A stretch of 62,294 nt of DNA from Parafrankia elaeagni (GTDB lineage: Bacteria > Actinomycetota > Actinomycetes > Frankiales > Frankiaceae), in the NCBI RefSeq assembly GCF_000374165.1, contig NZ_KB893731.1:1-62294 (forward strand), read 5' to 3'. Position numbers and translations under genes: made by a program. Under the pieces are notes generated by a model. The model saw only the letters and a list, made by a program, of their open reading frames with translations, did not search any database and was not told where the DNA came from. Shown in pieces: positions 1-9,043 of this stretch; the first letter of the stretch is position 1; every line of letters starts with the position of its first letter.

Positions 1-672
1 GGGGGGTGGGGTGTGGGTGTCGAGGATGTGGCGGAGCATGCCGGCGATCATGGTGAGGGTCTGGTTGCCGGCGTGTTCGAGGAGCTGGTGGTGGAAGTGG
101 TTGGGGTCGGGGTGGGTGAGGGCGGTGTGCAGGGCGGTGAGGGTGGTGTCGGTGTGGTGGGTGGCGAGGAGGCGGACGGCGGCGGGTTCGAGCAGGGTGT
201 GGGCGGTGTGGACGTCGGCGACGGTGGTGTGGCGGTGTTCGAGGACGAGGCCGGCGTAGCGGGCGGCGACCTGGCCGTCGGGGGTGTGGACGCGGGCTCC
301 GCCGTGGGCGCCGCGGCGGACGGAGATGAGGGCTTCGGATTCGAGGACGCGGAAGGCTTCGCGCAGGGTGGGGCGGGAGACGCCGAACTGTTCCATGAGG
401 ACGGCTTCGGGGGGCAGGGCGTCGCCTTCGACGAGTTCACCGCGGACGATCTGGCGGCGGAGCTGGGCTGCGACGAGTTCCGCGGTCTTCGGCACCCGGA
501 CCTGCTGGCCGACCTTGTTCTCGGACAGCGGGTTGACGCGTGGTGGACCCGCGGCGCCGACGCCCGGTCCGTCGGCGGGTGTGCCGCCCACGGGCTCGCC
601 GCCGCGCCGGGGCACGCGCAACGCGTGTCCCCCGCGCACCGCGCTGATGTTGGCCGGATTCAGTAACGCCAT
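1..672 (-). CDS. GntR-family (FadR/FCD subfamily) transcriptional regulator, 3'-truncated by the window edge
   Basis: The frame is open from an ATG at 672 down to base 1 (224 codons, no stop), so the C-terminus lies outside the window. A good Shine-Dalgarno (GGGGGAG) sits 7 nt upstream. After about 55 Pro/Gly-rich residues comes a classical GntR winged helix: 'AAQLRRQIVRGELVEGDALP' followed by 'EQFGVSRPTLREAFRVLE'. The following all-helical part, with 'HHQLLEHAGNQTLTMIAGML', matches an FCD ligand-binding domain, which in this family senses carboxylic acids or CoA esters. The regulated genes are not visible; autoregulation through palindromes upstream is possible. The same-length plus-strand frame over this gene is an antisense shadow of high GC3. 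Confidence 0.85.
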   Translation of the reverse strand, partial: MALLNPANISAVRGGHALRVPRRGGEPVGGTPADGPGVGAAGPPRVNPLSENKVGQQVRVPKTAELVAAQLRRQIVRGELVEGDALPPEAVLMEQFGVSRPTLREAFRVLESEALISVRRGAHGGARVHTPDGQVAARYAGLVLEHRHTTVADVHTAHTLLEPAAVRLLATHHTDTTLTALHTALTHPDPNHFHHQLLEHAGNQTLTMIAGMLRHILDTHTPPP

Positions 673-1171
673 GACGGTGCTCCCCCAGTTCCTCGAGCCG
701 CCGCCGCGGTCGGCCTGCGGTGACCGGTGCGTCGGCGGTGTTGATGTGCACGCCCGGCATTGGCCGGCAGCCAGGTCGGGCGACCAGGCGGATCGGCGGT
801 CGCCCGCCGGGCCTCGTCACGTCGCCCGGCGGGCGAAACCTCACCTCGACTACCTGGCGTGCTTGTGAAGATGCATTCTGGCACCAGATGGTCGGCTTGG
901 TTGGCCTGCGAGGAATCAGACCACGCTGTAAACCAGAACTGGCTAGTCGTAATACGGCGTCATGGTTACTCAAAGTGGCGGCATCGAGTCGGTGGTCCGC
1001 GGTTCCGGCCGTGCCGCCCGCTGCCCGGCGCGGCCGGCGATCCGCGTGCTGAGCGGACTCGTCGATGGTGAGGCGGCTGCGGGGGGCGCCGCTCGGCACC
1101 CGGCCGGGCCGGGTGGTGCCGCCCCGTGCGATCACGCAGGGTCGCTCCCGCGGCCGGGTGACTGCCGTCAC
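673..1171. other. Intergenic region upstream of the GntR gene with short palindromes
   Basis: No convincing gene. The open frames here have no recognisable domains and lack ribosome sites. Two small perfect palindromes are visible: TCTGG-CA-CCAGA (877-888) and CCAG-AA-CTGG (933-942). Both resemble the short dyads bound by GntR/FadR proteins, but lie about 205 and 260 nt before the GntR start, so their role is a guess. The stretch around 860-970 is clearly less GC-rich than its surroundings, as expected for a promoter region. Confidence 0.4.
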
Positions 1172-1258
1172 GCGTCCGGCGCGTCGCGGTCACGCGTCCG
1201 GCGCGTCGCGCGATGCCGAGTGCCGCCGCCGGACGCGTGACCGCGACGCGCCGGACGC
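1172..1258. repeat. Large perfect inverted repeat (32-nt arms) containing a 22-bp tandem repeat
   Basis: Bases 1172-1203 are the exact reverse complement of 1227-1258, leaving a 23-nt loop. The left arm itself lies in a 22-bp direct repeat (1169-1190 and 1191-1212) built on CACGCGTCCGGCGCGTCGCG. The element lies between the GntR gene and the ahpD terminator. A transcript would form a very stable stem. It could be a dispersed intergenic repeat, a transcription barrier, or the remnant of a small mobile element; the sequence does not decide. Confidence 0.75.
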
Positions 1259-1283
1259 CGGCCGCCAGGCACCCGGGACACGG

Positions 1284-1328
1284 CAGGGCCCGGCACCGTG
1301 GCAGCCACTGCCACGGTGCCGGGCCCTG
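1284..1328 (-). terminator. Factor-independent-like terminator of ahpC-ahpD
   Basis: A perfect 21-bp stem (1284-1304 with 1308-1328) closes on a 3-nt loop, 38 bp past the ahpD stop codon. There is no T-tract on either strand, as is usual for high-GC actinobacterial hairpin terminators. Confidence 0.75.
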
Positions 1329-1365
1329 GAGGACGAGTGCCGGAGCTCTGGCTCCGGCCGGACGC

Positions 1366-1905
1366 TCAGGCCGTCGCCGGAACCTGTTCGTGCGCCTCGA
1401 TGGTCACCGCCGCCGCGTGTACGACGGAGGCGACGCGGATCGCGTCCTGGATGACCTCCCGGGACACCCCGCGCTCGCGCAGCTCGTGCTCGTGCGCGGT
1501 CAGGCACATCCCGCACCCGTTGACCGCCGAGACCGCCAGCGACCACAGCTCGAAGTCGATCTTGTCGACTCCCGGGTTGGCGATGGCGTTCATCCGCAGC
1601 CCGGCGCGCAGCCTGGAGTACTCCTTGTCCTCCAGCAGGTGCAGGGTCCGGTAGTACACGTTGTTCATCGCCATGAGGGCCGCGGCGGTCCGGGCCGCCG
1701 TGGCTGCCTCGGGGGTGAGGTGCTCCAGCGCCTCGGCCTCCAGCTCGGCACGCACGGTGGCGCCCCGGCTGGCGATCGCGGCGGCGAGCACCGTGCCCCA
1801 CAGTTGCTGGGCGTTCAGCTGTGACTGCGAGGTCACCGAGCCGAGGTTGAGCCGGATGTCCTTGGCGTAGTCGGGAAGCTGCTCCCGCACCCGGGCGACT
1901 CCCAT
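1366..1905 (-). CDS. ahpD: Alkyl hydroperoxide reductase AhpD (alkylhydroperoxidase)
   Basis: 179 residues, the usual AhpD length. AhpD reduces AhpC and has weak peroxidase activity of its own, linking AhpC to the lipoamide/dihydrolipoamide dehydrogenase system in mycobacteria. The active-site signature is complete: C131-G-M-C134 followed by H138, with the proton-relay Glu at E119 in 'DKIDFELWS'. This is the mycobacterial pattern (E118, C130, C133, H137) shifted by one. The start is the ATG at 1905, which overlaps the ahpC stop as TAATG, so the two genes are translationally coupled. A longer open frame upstream runs antiparallel through ahpC and is not used. Transcription should follow ahpC and respond to OxyR. 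Confidence 0.95.
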   Translation of the reverse strand: MGVARVREQLPDYAKDIRLNLGSVTSQSQLNAQQLWGTVLAAAIASRGATVRAELEAEALEHLTPEAATAARTAAALMAMNNVYYRTLHLLEDKEYSRLRAGLRMNAIANPGVDKIDFELWSLAVSAVNGCGMCLTAHEHELRERGVSREVIQDAIRVASVVHAAAVTIEAHEQVPATA

Positions 1906-2468
1906 TACGCCGCGACCTCCACCGGAGCGGCCGCGCCGCTGCCGAGGGTGGCCTCGCCCTTCTGCCAGTTGCACGGGCACAGCTCGTCGGTCTGCAGGGC
2001 GTCGAGCACCCGCAGCACCTCGGCCGGGTTCCGTCCGACGCTGCCGGCGGTGACCATGACGAACTGGATGACGCCGTCCGGGTCGATGATGAAGGTGGCG
2101 CGCTGCGCCACGCCGTCGTCGCCGAGGACGCCGGCGGCCTGCGTCAGCTCGCGCTTGATGTCCGCCAGCATCGGGAAGGGCAGGTCCCGCAGGTCCTCGT
2201 GGTTCTGCCGCCACGCGAGGTGGACGTACTCGCTGTCCGTGGAGACGCCCAGGACCTGGGCGTCACGGTCGGCGAACTCGCTGTTGAGCCGGCCGAACGC
2301 GGCGATCTCGGTGGGACACACGAAGGTGAAGTCCTTCGGCCAGAAGAACACGACCCGCCACTGCCCGGGACGGCTGCTGGACGTCTCCTGGACGAAGGCG
2401 GTGTCGGGGTTGGTGGTGACGACACCGGTCAGGTCGTAGGCGGGGAAGACGTCGCCGACGGTCAGCAT
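1905..2468 (-). CDS. ahpC: Alkyl hydroperoxide reductase AhpC (peroxiredoxin)
   Basis: 187 residues, a typical 2-Cys peroxiredoxin of the AhpC/Prx1 group that reduces H2O2, organic peroxides and peroxynitrite. The peroxidatic cysteine is C51 in '[10 protein letters not shown]'. The resolving end carries C164 and C166 in '[12 protein letters not shown]', the three-cysteine actinobacterial arrangement. The ATG at 2468 has a GAGGAG Shine-Dalgarno 9 nt upstream. The gene is first in ahpC-ahpD and is divergent from oxyR, with 109 bp between the two starts; this is the classical actinobacterial peroxide regulon and argues for OxyR activation. Confidence 0.96.
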   Translation of the reverse strand: MLTVGDVFPAYDLTGVVTTNPDTAFVQETSSSRPGQWRVVFFWPKDFTFVCPTEIAAFGRLNSEFADRDAQVLGVSTDSEYVHLAWRQNHEDLRDLPFPMLADIKRELTQAAGVLGDDGVAQRATFIIDPDGVIQFVMVTAGSVGRNPAEVLRVLDALQTDELCPCNWQKGEATLGSGAAAPVEVAA

Positions 2469-2564
2469 CCGGAGTTTCTCCTCTCAGAACGCCCCGCGGT
2501 GGGGCGCGGCTCCACTCTTACGACAGCAGACTCAGAAGTGAAATCGAAAAATTCGGGCAGTCTG

Positions 2565-2579
2565 ATAGCTTGAGGCTAT
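2565..2579. promoter_or_regulatory. OxyR-type operator ATAG-N7-CTAT overlapping the oxyR start codon
   Basis: The sequence ATAG-CTTGAGG-CTAT matches both the OxyR half-site consensus (ATAG-N7-CTAT) and the general LysR T-N11-A box. Its last two bases are the first two bases of the oxyR ATG (2578). A -10-like GATAGC at 2564-2569 lies inside it, so bound OxyR would cover its own promoter and start, consistent with autorepression and activation of the divergent ahpC promoter. Confidence 0.75.
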
Positions 2580-3615
2580 GGCTCAACCTCAGCCCACCCT
2601 CGCGCAGCTGCGGGCGCTGGTGGGTGTCGCGGATCACCGGCACTTCGGTCGGGCCGCGGCCTCGCTGCACGTCAGCCAGCCCACCCTCTCCAGCGCCGTG
2701 GCGGCGCTGGAGCGCACCCTGGGCATCCAGCTTGTCGAGCGGACCACTCGCAGTGTGCTGTTGACTTCGGTAGGCGAGGAGATCGTGCGCCGTGCCCGCG
2801 GCGTGCTCGGCGCGCTGGACGACATCACCCAGCTCGCGGTGAGCGCGCGGGAGCCGCTGACCGGCGACATCCGCCTCGGTGTGATCCCGACGGTGGCTCC
2901 TTATCTCCTGCCCCGGCTGCTGCCGTCGCTGCGGGCCCGGCGCCCGCGGGCGCGGCTGCGGCTGCGTGAGGCGCAGACCCACGCGCTGCTGGAGGAGCTC
3001 CGCGGCGGTGCGCTTGACCTCGCGCTCCTCGCCCTGCCGAACGACGAGCCGGGCGTGGCCGAGCTGCCGCTCTACGACGAGGACTTCGTCCTGGTCACGC
3101 CCTCCGACCACCCGTTGGCCGGCGGCAGCGGGCTGCCGGTGGGTGCGCTCGGCGGCCAGGAGCTGCTGCTGCTCGAGGACGGGCACTGTTTCCGCGCGCA
3201 GGCGCTGGACGTCTGTCGCGAGGCCGGCGCCCGGGAGCGCAGCGCGCTGCGCGGCGCCAGCCTCTCCACGATCGTGCAGATGGTCGCCGGCGGCCTGGGT
3301 CTGACACTGGTGCCGGCCGCGGCGGTGGGTGTCGAGGTGGGGGAGGGGCGCGGCCTGGCGACGGCCACCTTCCGCGACCCGCCCCCGCGGCGACGCATCG
3401 GCCTCGCCTTTCGGGCGACGTCCGCGAGAGTGGCCGACTGGGACCTGCTCGCCGCGGAGATCCGTGCCGCCCTCCCGGTGACGGAGCTGCGGGTGACTCC
3501 CGTCGGGGATCTGCCCGCGGCCGCTGTCCGTCGTGACCTGTCCGCGGTCGGCTCCGGCGGACAGTCCGGCTCCGGCGGACAGTCCGGCGGCGGCGAGCCG
3601 CCGGACGAGGCATAG
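2578..3615 (+). CDS. oxyR: Hydrogen peroxide-sensing LysR-family activator OxyR
   Basis: 345 residues. The N-terminal winged helix is canonical ('HFGRAAASLHVSQPTLSSAV') and is followed by a LysR substrate-binding domain. The redox cysteines are C204 ('EDGHCFRAQ') and C213 ('LDVCREAG'), nine residues apart exactly as C199 and C208 of E. coli OxyR, so this is a real peroxide sensor rather than a generic LysR. The C-terminal 40 residues are low complexity with a repeated SGGQSG, absent from most homologues. There is no clear Shine-Dalgarno; the start overlaps the operator and is probably leaderless. Divergent to ahpC-ahpD. Confidence 0.94.
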   Translation: MAQPQPTLAQLRALVGVADHRHFGRAAASLHVSQPTLSSAVAALERTLGIQLVERTTRSVLLTSVGEEIVRRARGVLGALDDITQLAVSAREPLTGDIRLGVIPTVAPYLLPRLLPSLRARRPRARLRLREAQTHALLEELRGGALDLALLALPNDEPGVAELPLYDEDFVLVTPSDHPLAGGSGLPVGALGGQELLLLEDGHCFRAQALDVCREAGARERSALRGASLSTIVQMVAGGLGLTLVPAAAVGVEVGEGRGLATATFRDPPPRRRIGLAFRATSARVADWDLLAAEIRAALPVTELRVTPVGDLPAAAVRRDLSAVGSGGQSGSGGQSGGGEPPDEA

Positions 3616-4345
3616 CCGGCAGGCGGCGCCGCGGCCGGGGGCGAGGGGCGGCGTGGCGCGTCGGAGAGTGGTGGCGGCCGACGGAATCCGTCAGGTCGTC
3701 GCTGCCTTCCTGCGGATTCTTTCCCGGCTTCTGCCCTCCGCCATCCGTCCTGGTCGTTTTCCGGAATCAGATGGATGCCGAAAACGGCGCCGGAGGTGCT
3801 TCCGGATCGTGTTCGGATGCTGCCGCGGCGCACTCCGGTCGGTGCGCCGGGGCGAGTCCGGTCGATCGTGCTGTGGGATTTCTCGTCGGAGTTCGTGCCC
3901 CGGACCGTGGCGCTGGCTCTTGTTCCGCAGTCGGCCGGTCGCCCCGCCCCGGGCCGCAGGCCGGGCGTGGGAGCAGTCGATCCACAGCTGTTCCGGGCGA
4001 TTCGTCACGGTTTAAACACCTTCTCGGTGGGTAATAGAGCCCTGCTGGCGGAGGCGGCGCTTCGTCGTGGCCGGCACGCAGGCGTCGTCCGCTCACGCCC
4101 TGACGGGCAGCAGCGGGACCGTCCGCGGATCCGGCCCACATGGAAACCGCCATGTGTGGCCGGCCGCGCCTGATCAGTTCGGAGCCGATGTGAACAGGCG
4201 AGACCGCGGCACGGCCGCGGCGTCGAGGATTTCCGGCAAGTGCCCGACAACACCTGACATCCCGCGCATGATTGTGCGGACGAGGGCGAGCGGTGACACG
4301 CCCAGGACATATCCCCGTAACCCGTCGGCCCTAGTGTAGGTATTC
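3616..4345. other. Intergenic region, no gene seen
   Basis: About 730 bp in which every open frame is short, compositionally biased and without a ribosome site or domain. The right end holds a probable leaderless promoter for the next gene: TAGTGT at 4332-4337, 8 nt before its ATG. No large hairpin or repeat was found in the rest. Confidence 0.5.
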
Positions 4346-7018
4346 ATGAGCGACGCGCGGATTGCGGCGGTCGGTGTAGAAGAAGAGTTTCACATCCTCG
4401 ATCTGCGGACCCGGCGGCTCGCGCCTCGGGCCGAGGAGATACTGCGCGGGCTTCCCGACGACCAGTTCTCCCCGGAGCTCCTGCGGTCCGTGGTCGAGAC
4501 CAACAGCCGGCCCTGGACGGATCTTTCCGACCTGCGGGCCGACCTGGTGGACCTGCGACGGCGGCTCGCCGCCGTCGCGGAGCCCCTCGGGCTGGGCCCG
4601 GTGGGCGCCGGTACCGTCCCGCTCATCGCCGAGGACCCGCACGACGTCTCGCGGGACCCGCGGTACATCCAGATGGCCCAGGAGTACCAGCTCCTCGCGC
4701 ATGAGCAGCTGATCTGCGGCGCCCAGGTGCATGTGGACGTCGCCGACCGGGATCTGGCGATGGCGGTCACGTCCTGGGTGGCCCCGTGGCTGCCGATGCT
4801 GCTCGCGCTCTCGGCGAGCTCCCCGTACTGGAACGGGGCCGACAGCGGCTACGCCAGCATGCGCACCCTGGTCTGGCAGCGCTGGCCGACCGCCGGCGTG
4901 GCCGGCCCGTTCAGCACCGCGGCCGAGTACGACCAGCTGGTGGCGGACCTGGTCAAGTCGGGCGTGATCAGCGACCCGGGGATGGTGTACTTCGACGTGC
5001 GCCCCTCGGCGCACCTGCCCACCGTCGAGCTGCGGATCTGCGACGCCTGCCCGGACGTCGACACCGTGATCCTGATCGCCGGGCTGTTCCGCGGGCTGGT
5101 GTGCCACGCGATCAACGCCATCCACGCGGGCACCCCGCCCCCGCCGCCCCGGGCGGAGCTGCTGCGCGCCGCCACCTGGCGGGCCGCCCGCTCCGGTATC
5201 GAGGGCGACCTGGTCGACACCTCGGGCACCGGCAGCGTGCCGGCGGAGGAGCTGCTGCACCGGCTGCTCGCCGAGGTCCGCCCGGACCTGGAGCGCGTCG
5301 GCGACTGGGAGCTCGTCCGCCACCTCGCCGAGGCCGCCGTCGGGCGTGGCAGCGCGGCCTCCCGGCAGCGCCGGGCGTTCGCCCGCCGCGGCCGGCTGAC
5401 CGACGTCGCCGACCTGCTGCTCGCCGAGACCCGCGAGTCGCCGCCACCGTCGACGGACCCGCCGGGCGTCCCGTCCGCGGCCCGCCCGGTGTCGGCGCGG
5501 CCGCTGTTCCGGGGCTACCGCCCCACCGGCTTCGACGAGGTCGTCGAGGTCGTCGAGGCCGGCGCGCAGAGCGACGGCGAGCGCGGCGGCGGCGGCGACG
5601 GCGAGCGCGGCGGCGACGCGCAGTGCGGGGGAGAGGCACAGGTGCGGGTCGCCTACCGCGGTGTCGCGCGCACCCTGGAGCGCCTCGGGCCGGCCGTGCT
5701 GGCGGAGCGTCGCGAGGCCATGGAGGCCGAGCAGATCGACCGTGGCGTGGTCTTCCGGGTGGCCGGCGAGTCACAGCAGCGCCCGTTCCCGTTCGACCTG
5801 GTGCCGCGGATCGTCACGGCCGGCGACTGGGCGCGGCTGCAGGCCGGGCTCACCCAGCGGGTCCGCGCGCTGGAGGCGTTCCTGCGCGACACCTACTCCG
5901 AGCGGGCCGCGGTCGCCGACGGGGTCATCCCGCCCTGGGTGGTCAACGACTCGCCCGGCCTGCGCCACGCCGGCCGCCTGCTGTCGCGGGAAGGCTCCCC
6001 GCTGTCCGGTGGCGTCCGGGTGACCGTGGCGGGCATCGACCTCGTCCGCGGCGGTGACGGCGGCTGGCTCGTCCTGGAGGACAACCTGCGGGTGCCGTCG
6101 GGGATCGCCTACGCGATCGAGAGCCGGCAGCTGACCCGCGCGGCGCTGCCCGAACTCAACCCGCCGGGCGCCATCCTCGGGGTGGACGCGGTGCCGTCCC
6201 TGCTGCACGAGGCGTTGGTCGCCGCGGCCCCGCCGGCGGTGCGCGGCGAGCCCTCGGTGGCGGTCCTCAGCGTCGGCCCGCAGGACTCGGCCTACTACGA
6301 GCACACGTTCCTCGCCGAGGAGATGGGCGTCCCGCTGCTCACCCCGGCGGACGTCCTGGTCGACGGGGACGTCCTGTACGCGGTCACCGGCGGCGGGCGG
6401 CGGCGCCTCGACGTCCTGTACCGGCGGGTCGACGAGGACGAGCTGATGGGCCTGGCCGGGGCCGACGGGGCCCCGCTGGGGCCCGGTCTGCTGCGCGCTG
6501 TCCGGGCCGGGTCGCTCGCGCTCGCCAACGCGCTCGGTAACGGGGTCGCCGACGACAAGGTGGTGTACGCCTACGTCGCCCGGATGATCACCTACTACCT
6601 CGGTGAGCAGCCGCTGCTCGACGACGTCCCGACCTACGTGTGCGGGGACGAGGAGCAGTGCGCCCACGTCATCGACAACCTCGACCGGCTCGTCGTCAAG
6701 CCGGTCGACGGCTACGGCGGCGCGGGGGTCCTCATCGGACCCGCTGCCACGCCGGAGGAGCTGGCGCGGGCCCGGGAGCAGATCACCGCCGACCCGCGGG
6801 GCTGGATCGGCCAGGAGGTCGTCGACCTCTCCACCCACCCGACCTGGGTGGACGGTGAGTTCCTGCCGTGTGCGGTCGACCTGCGGGCGTTCGTCTACGC
6901 GGGCCGCGAGACCGTGGTGGCGCCGGCCGCGCTCAGCCGGATGGCGCCGCCCGGCAGCCTGATCGTCAACTCGTCGCGCGGCGGCGGGTGCAAGGACACC
7001 TGGCTGCTCCGCTCCTGA
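4346..7018 (+). CDS. Carboxylate-amine ligase (GCS2/YbdK) fused to circularly permuted type 2 ATP-grasp
   Basis: 890 residues, two enzyme modules. Residues 1-365 are a glutamate-cysteine ligase family 2 (YbdK-like) domain: it opens 'VGVEEEFHILDLRTRRLAP' and keeps the ATP/metal-binding ligase core ('AQVHVDVADRD', 'PTVELRICDACPD'). A linker rich in Gly, Asp and Glu (about 405-435) leads to a circularly permuted ATP-grasp (DUF404/407) from about 440 to the end, with 'WLVLEDNLRVPSG', 'VVKPVDGYGGAGV' and the family's C-terminal 'SSRGGGCKDTW'. Both modules form amide or peptide bonds with ATP. The gene precedes an Asn-synthase-like amidotransferase and an S9 peptidase, so a small peptide or peptide amide is the likely product. 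Probably leaderless (TAGTGT at 4332). The exact substrates are unknown. Confidence 0.88.
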   Translation: MSDARIAAVGVEEEFHILDLRTRRLAPRAEEILRGLPDDQFSPELLRSVVETNSRPWTDLSDLRADLVDLRRRLAAVAEPLGLGPVGAGTVPLIAEDPHDVSRDPRYIQMAQEYQLLAHEQLICGAQVHVDVADRDLAMAVTSWVAPWLPMLLALSASSPYWNGADSGYASMRTLVWQRWPTAGVAGPFSTAAEYDQLVADLVKSGVISDPGMVYFDVRPSAHLPTVELRICDACPDVDTVILIAGLFRGLVCHAINAIHAGTPPPPPRAELLRAATWRAARSGIEGDLVDTSGTGSVPAEELLHRLLAEVRPDLERVGDWELVRHLAEAAVGRGSAASRQRRAFARRGRLTDVADLLLAETRESPPPSTDPPGVPSAARPVSARPLFRGYRPTGFDEVVEVVEAGAQSDGERGGGGDGERGGDAQCGGEAQVRVAYRGVARTLERLGPAVLAERREAMEAEQIDRGVVFRVAGESQQRPFPFDLVPRIVTAGDWARLQAGLTQRVRALEAFLRDTYSERAAVADGVIPPWVVNDSPGLRHAGRLLSREGSPLSGGVRVTVAGIDLVRGGDGGWLVLEDNLRVPSGIAYAIESRQLTRAALPELNPPGAILGVDAVPSLLHEALVAAAPPAVRGEPSVAVLSVGPQDSAYYEHTFLAEEMGVPLLTPADVLVDGDVLYAVTGGGRRRLDVLYRRVDEDELMGLAGADGAPLGPGLLRAVRAGSLALANALGNGVADDKVVYAYVARMITYYLGEQPLLDDVPTYVCGDEEQCAHVIDNLDRLVVKPVDGYGGAGVLIGPAATPEELARAREQITADPRGWIGQEVVDLSTHPTWVDGEFLPCAVDLRAFVYAGRETVVAPAALSRMAPPGSLIVNSSRGGGCKDTWLLRS

Positions 7019-7024
7019 TCACCG

Positions 7025-7065
7025 TGACGCCGGCAGTGCTGTCGTGCACTGCAACACCGGCGTCA
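7025..7065 (+). terminator. Hairpin after the ligase/ATP-grasp gene
   Basis: A two-part stem just after the stop codon: TGACGCCGG (7025-7033) pairs with CCGGCGTCA (7057-7065), and CAGTGC (7034-7039) with GCACTG (7046-7051). It probably ends or attenuates transcription before the amidotransferase gene, which has its own upstream region of about 200 bp. Confidence 0.6.
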
Positions 7066-7261
7066 TCGAGGTGAAACCTCGGCCGTCGAAGGTAGGTGCG
7101 CGGTAGGTCGCGGTCACCGGCTGCATACGTCCGTTACGTCCGACGTGTCCGGTTTCCGGGTCCTACCGTGACCTTCGCCGTTTCTGGTGGCCCGAACGGG
7201 TGGCCTGCGCCGAGGAGGAGCAGAACGACCGTCTGACCGACCGATCGACGGGAGCTGGAAC

Positions 7262-9043
7262 ATGTGCGGGCTGAGCGGTGAACTCAGGTTCGACGGCCGG
7301 GGGGCGGATGTCGCCGCGGTGGAGCGGATGACCGCCGCGATGGTCGCCCGCGGACCGGACGGCGTCGGGACCTGGTCGTCCGGCCCGGTCGCGTTCGGGC
7401 ACCGGCGGCTGCGGATCATCGATCTGTCGGAGCGGGGCGCCCAGCCCATGGTCGACACCGCGCTCGGGCTCACCGTGGTGTTCAACGGCTGCATCTACAA
7501 CTACCAGGAGCTGCGGGACCAGCTCACCGACGCCGGCTACAGCTTCTTCTCGACCTCCGACACGGAGGTCATCGGCAAGGCGTACCACCACTGGGGCGCC
7601 CGCTGTGTCGACCACTTCGCCGGCATGTTCGCCTTCGCCGTGTACGAGCGCGACACCGGCCGCCTCGTCCTCGCCCGCGACCGCCTCGGCATCAAGCCGC
7701 TCTACGTGACCCGGGACGCGCGCCGGCTGCGGTTCGCCTCCAGCCTGCCGGCGCTGCTCGCCGGCGGCGAGGTGTCCTCCGACATCGACCTGGTCGCCTT
7801 TCACCACTACCTGTCGTTCCACGCGGTCGTGCCGCCGCCGCACACCATCCTCGCCGGGGTGCGCAAGCTGCCGCAGGCGACCATCCGGGTGATCGAGGCC
7901 GACGGCACCACCCGCGACGAGGTCTACTGGCGGCCGGAGTTCACCCGCCGGCCCGAGCACGCCGACTGGACCGCGCAGGACTGGCAGGAGGCGATCGGCG
8001 AGCGGCTGCGCACCGCCGTGCGGCGCCGCATGGTCGCGGACGTCCCGGTCGGGGTGCTGCTCTCCGGCGGGCTCGACTCCAGCCTCATCGTCGCCCTGCT
8101 CGCGGAGGCCGGGCAGCGCGACCTGGCGACGTTCAGCGTCGGGTTCGAGGCCGCCGGCGGCGAGTCCGGCGACGAGTTCCACTACTCGGACATCATCGCC
8201 CGCCGCTTCGGGACCGACCACCACCAGATCCGCGTGCCCGGCGCGGGCCTGCTGCCCGCGATCGACGCGGCGGTCGCCGCGATGAGCGAGCCGATGGTCA
8301 GCCACGACTGCGTCGCGTTCTACCTGCTCTCCCAGGAGGTCGCCCGGCACGTCAAGGTCGTGCAGTCCGGGCAGGGGGCGGACGAGGTCTTCGCCGGGTA
8401 CGCCTGGTACCCGCCGCTCGCCAGCGTTCCGCGGGCCGAGGCCGTCGACGCCTACCTGCGGGTGTTCGCCGACCGCCCGCACAGCGACCTGCCCGGGATG
8501 GTCGAGGCGCACCACCTCATCGAGGCCGACGCCAGCCGCCACTTCGTCGCGGAGCGGTTCGCCGAGCCCGGTGCCGCCACCACCCTCGACGCCGCCCTGC
8601 GCCTCGACTCCACCGTCATGCTCGTCGACGACCCGGTGAAGCGGGTCGACAACATGACCATGGCGGCCGGCCTGGAGGCCCGCACCCCGTTCCTCGACCA
8701 CGAGCTGGTCGAGCTGGCCGCGGCCTGCCCGCCCGAGTTCAAGCTCGCCTCGGGGGGCAAGGGCGTCCTCAAGGATCTCAGCCGTCCGCTGATGCCGGTG
8801 GACGTCATCGACCGTCCGAAGGGATACTTCCCGGTCCCGGCCATCCGTCATCTCGACGGGCCCTTCCTGCGCCGGGTCGCGGACGCGCTGACCGACCCGG
8901 CGGCGCGGGCCCGCGGGCTGTTCCGGAAGGACTGGGTCGACTCGATGCTCGCCGAGCCGAACTCGAACCGCACGACGTTGGGAGCGAACGCGCTCTGGCA
9001 GGCAGCCCTGCTGGAGATGTGGTTGCAGACACAGGGGGTGTAA
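7262..9043 (+). CDS. Asparagine synthase-family glutamine amidotransferase (N-acetylglutaminylglutamine amidotransferase type)
   Basis: 593 residues. The start at 7262 gives 'MCGLSG', so Cys2 becomes the N-terminal nucleophile of a class II glutaminase domain (about 2-200). The synthetase half has the PP-loop 'VGVLLSGGLDSSLIVALL' and the AsnB core 'VVQSGQGADEVFAGYAWYP'. Overall features fit the amidotransferase subfamily that makes N-acetylglutaminylglutamine amide in proteobacteria rather than housekeeping AsnB. A GGGAGC Shine-Dalgarno lies 6 nt upstream; a longer frame starting at 7187 would bury the catalytic Cys and is rejected. The stop codon abuts the ATG of the S9 peptidase, so the two are coupled. 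Substrate assignment rests on family resemblance and context. Confidence 0.86.
   Translation: MCGLSGELRFDGRGADVAAVERMTAAMVARGPDGVGTWSSGPVAFGHRRLRIIDLSERGAQPMVDTALGLTVVFNGCIYNYQELRDQLTDAGYSFFSTSDTEVIGKAYHHWGARCVDHFAGMFAFAVYERDTGRLVLARDRLGIKPLYVTRDARRLRFASSLPALLAGGEVSSDIDLVAFHHYLSFHAVVPPPHTILAGVRKLPQATIRVIEADGTTRDEVYWRPEFTRRPEHADWTAQDWQEAIGERLRTAVRRRMVADVPVGVLLSGGLDSSLIVALLAEAGQRDLATFSVGFEAAGGESGDEFHYSDIIARRFGTDHHQIRVPGAGLLPAIDAAVAAMSEPMVSHDCVAFYLLSQEVARHVKVVQSGQGADEVFAGYAWYPPLASVPRAEAVDAYLRVFADRPHSDLPGMVEAHHLIEADASRHFVAERFAEPGAATTLDAALRLDSTVMLVDDPVKRVDNMTMAAGLEARTPFLDHELVELAAACPPEFKLASGGKGVLKDLSRPLMPVDVIDRPKGYFPVPAIRHLDGPFLRRVADALTDPAARARGLFRKDWVDSMLAEPNSNRTTLGANALWQAALLEMWLQTQGV

Noticed and set aside
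13-666. Long plus-strand frame at the window start
   Set aside because: It is antisense to the GntR gene, whose helix-turn-helix and FCD domain are clear on the minus strand.
3533-4015. Plus-strand frame after oxyR
   Set aside because: It starts inside oxyR in another frame and is Arg/Pro-biased, without domain or start signals.
7163-8851. 562-residue frame antisense to the amidotransferase
   Set aside because: No domain; the sense gene has the Cys2 nucleophile and PP-loop.
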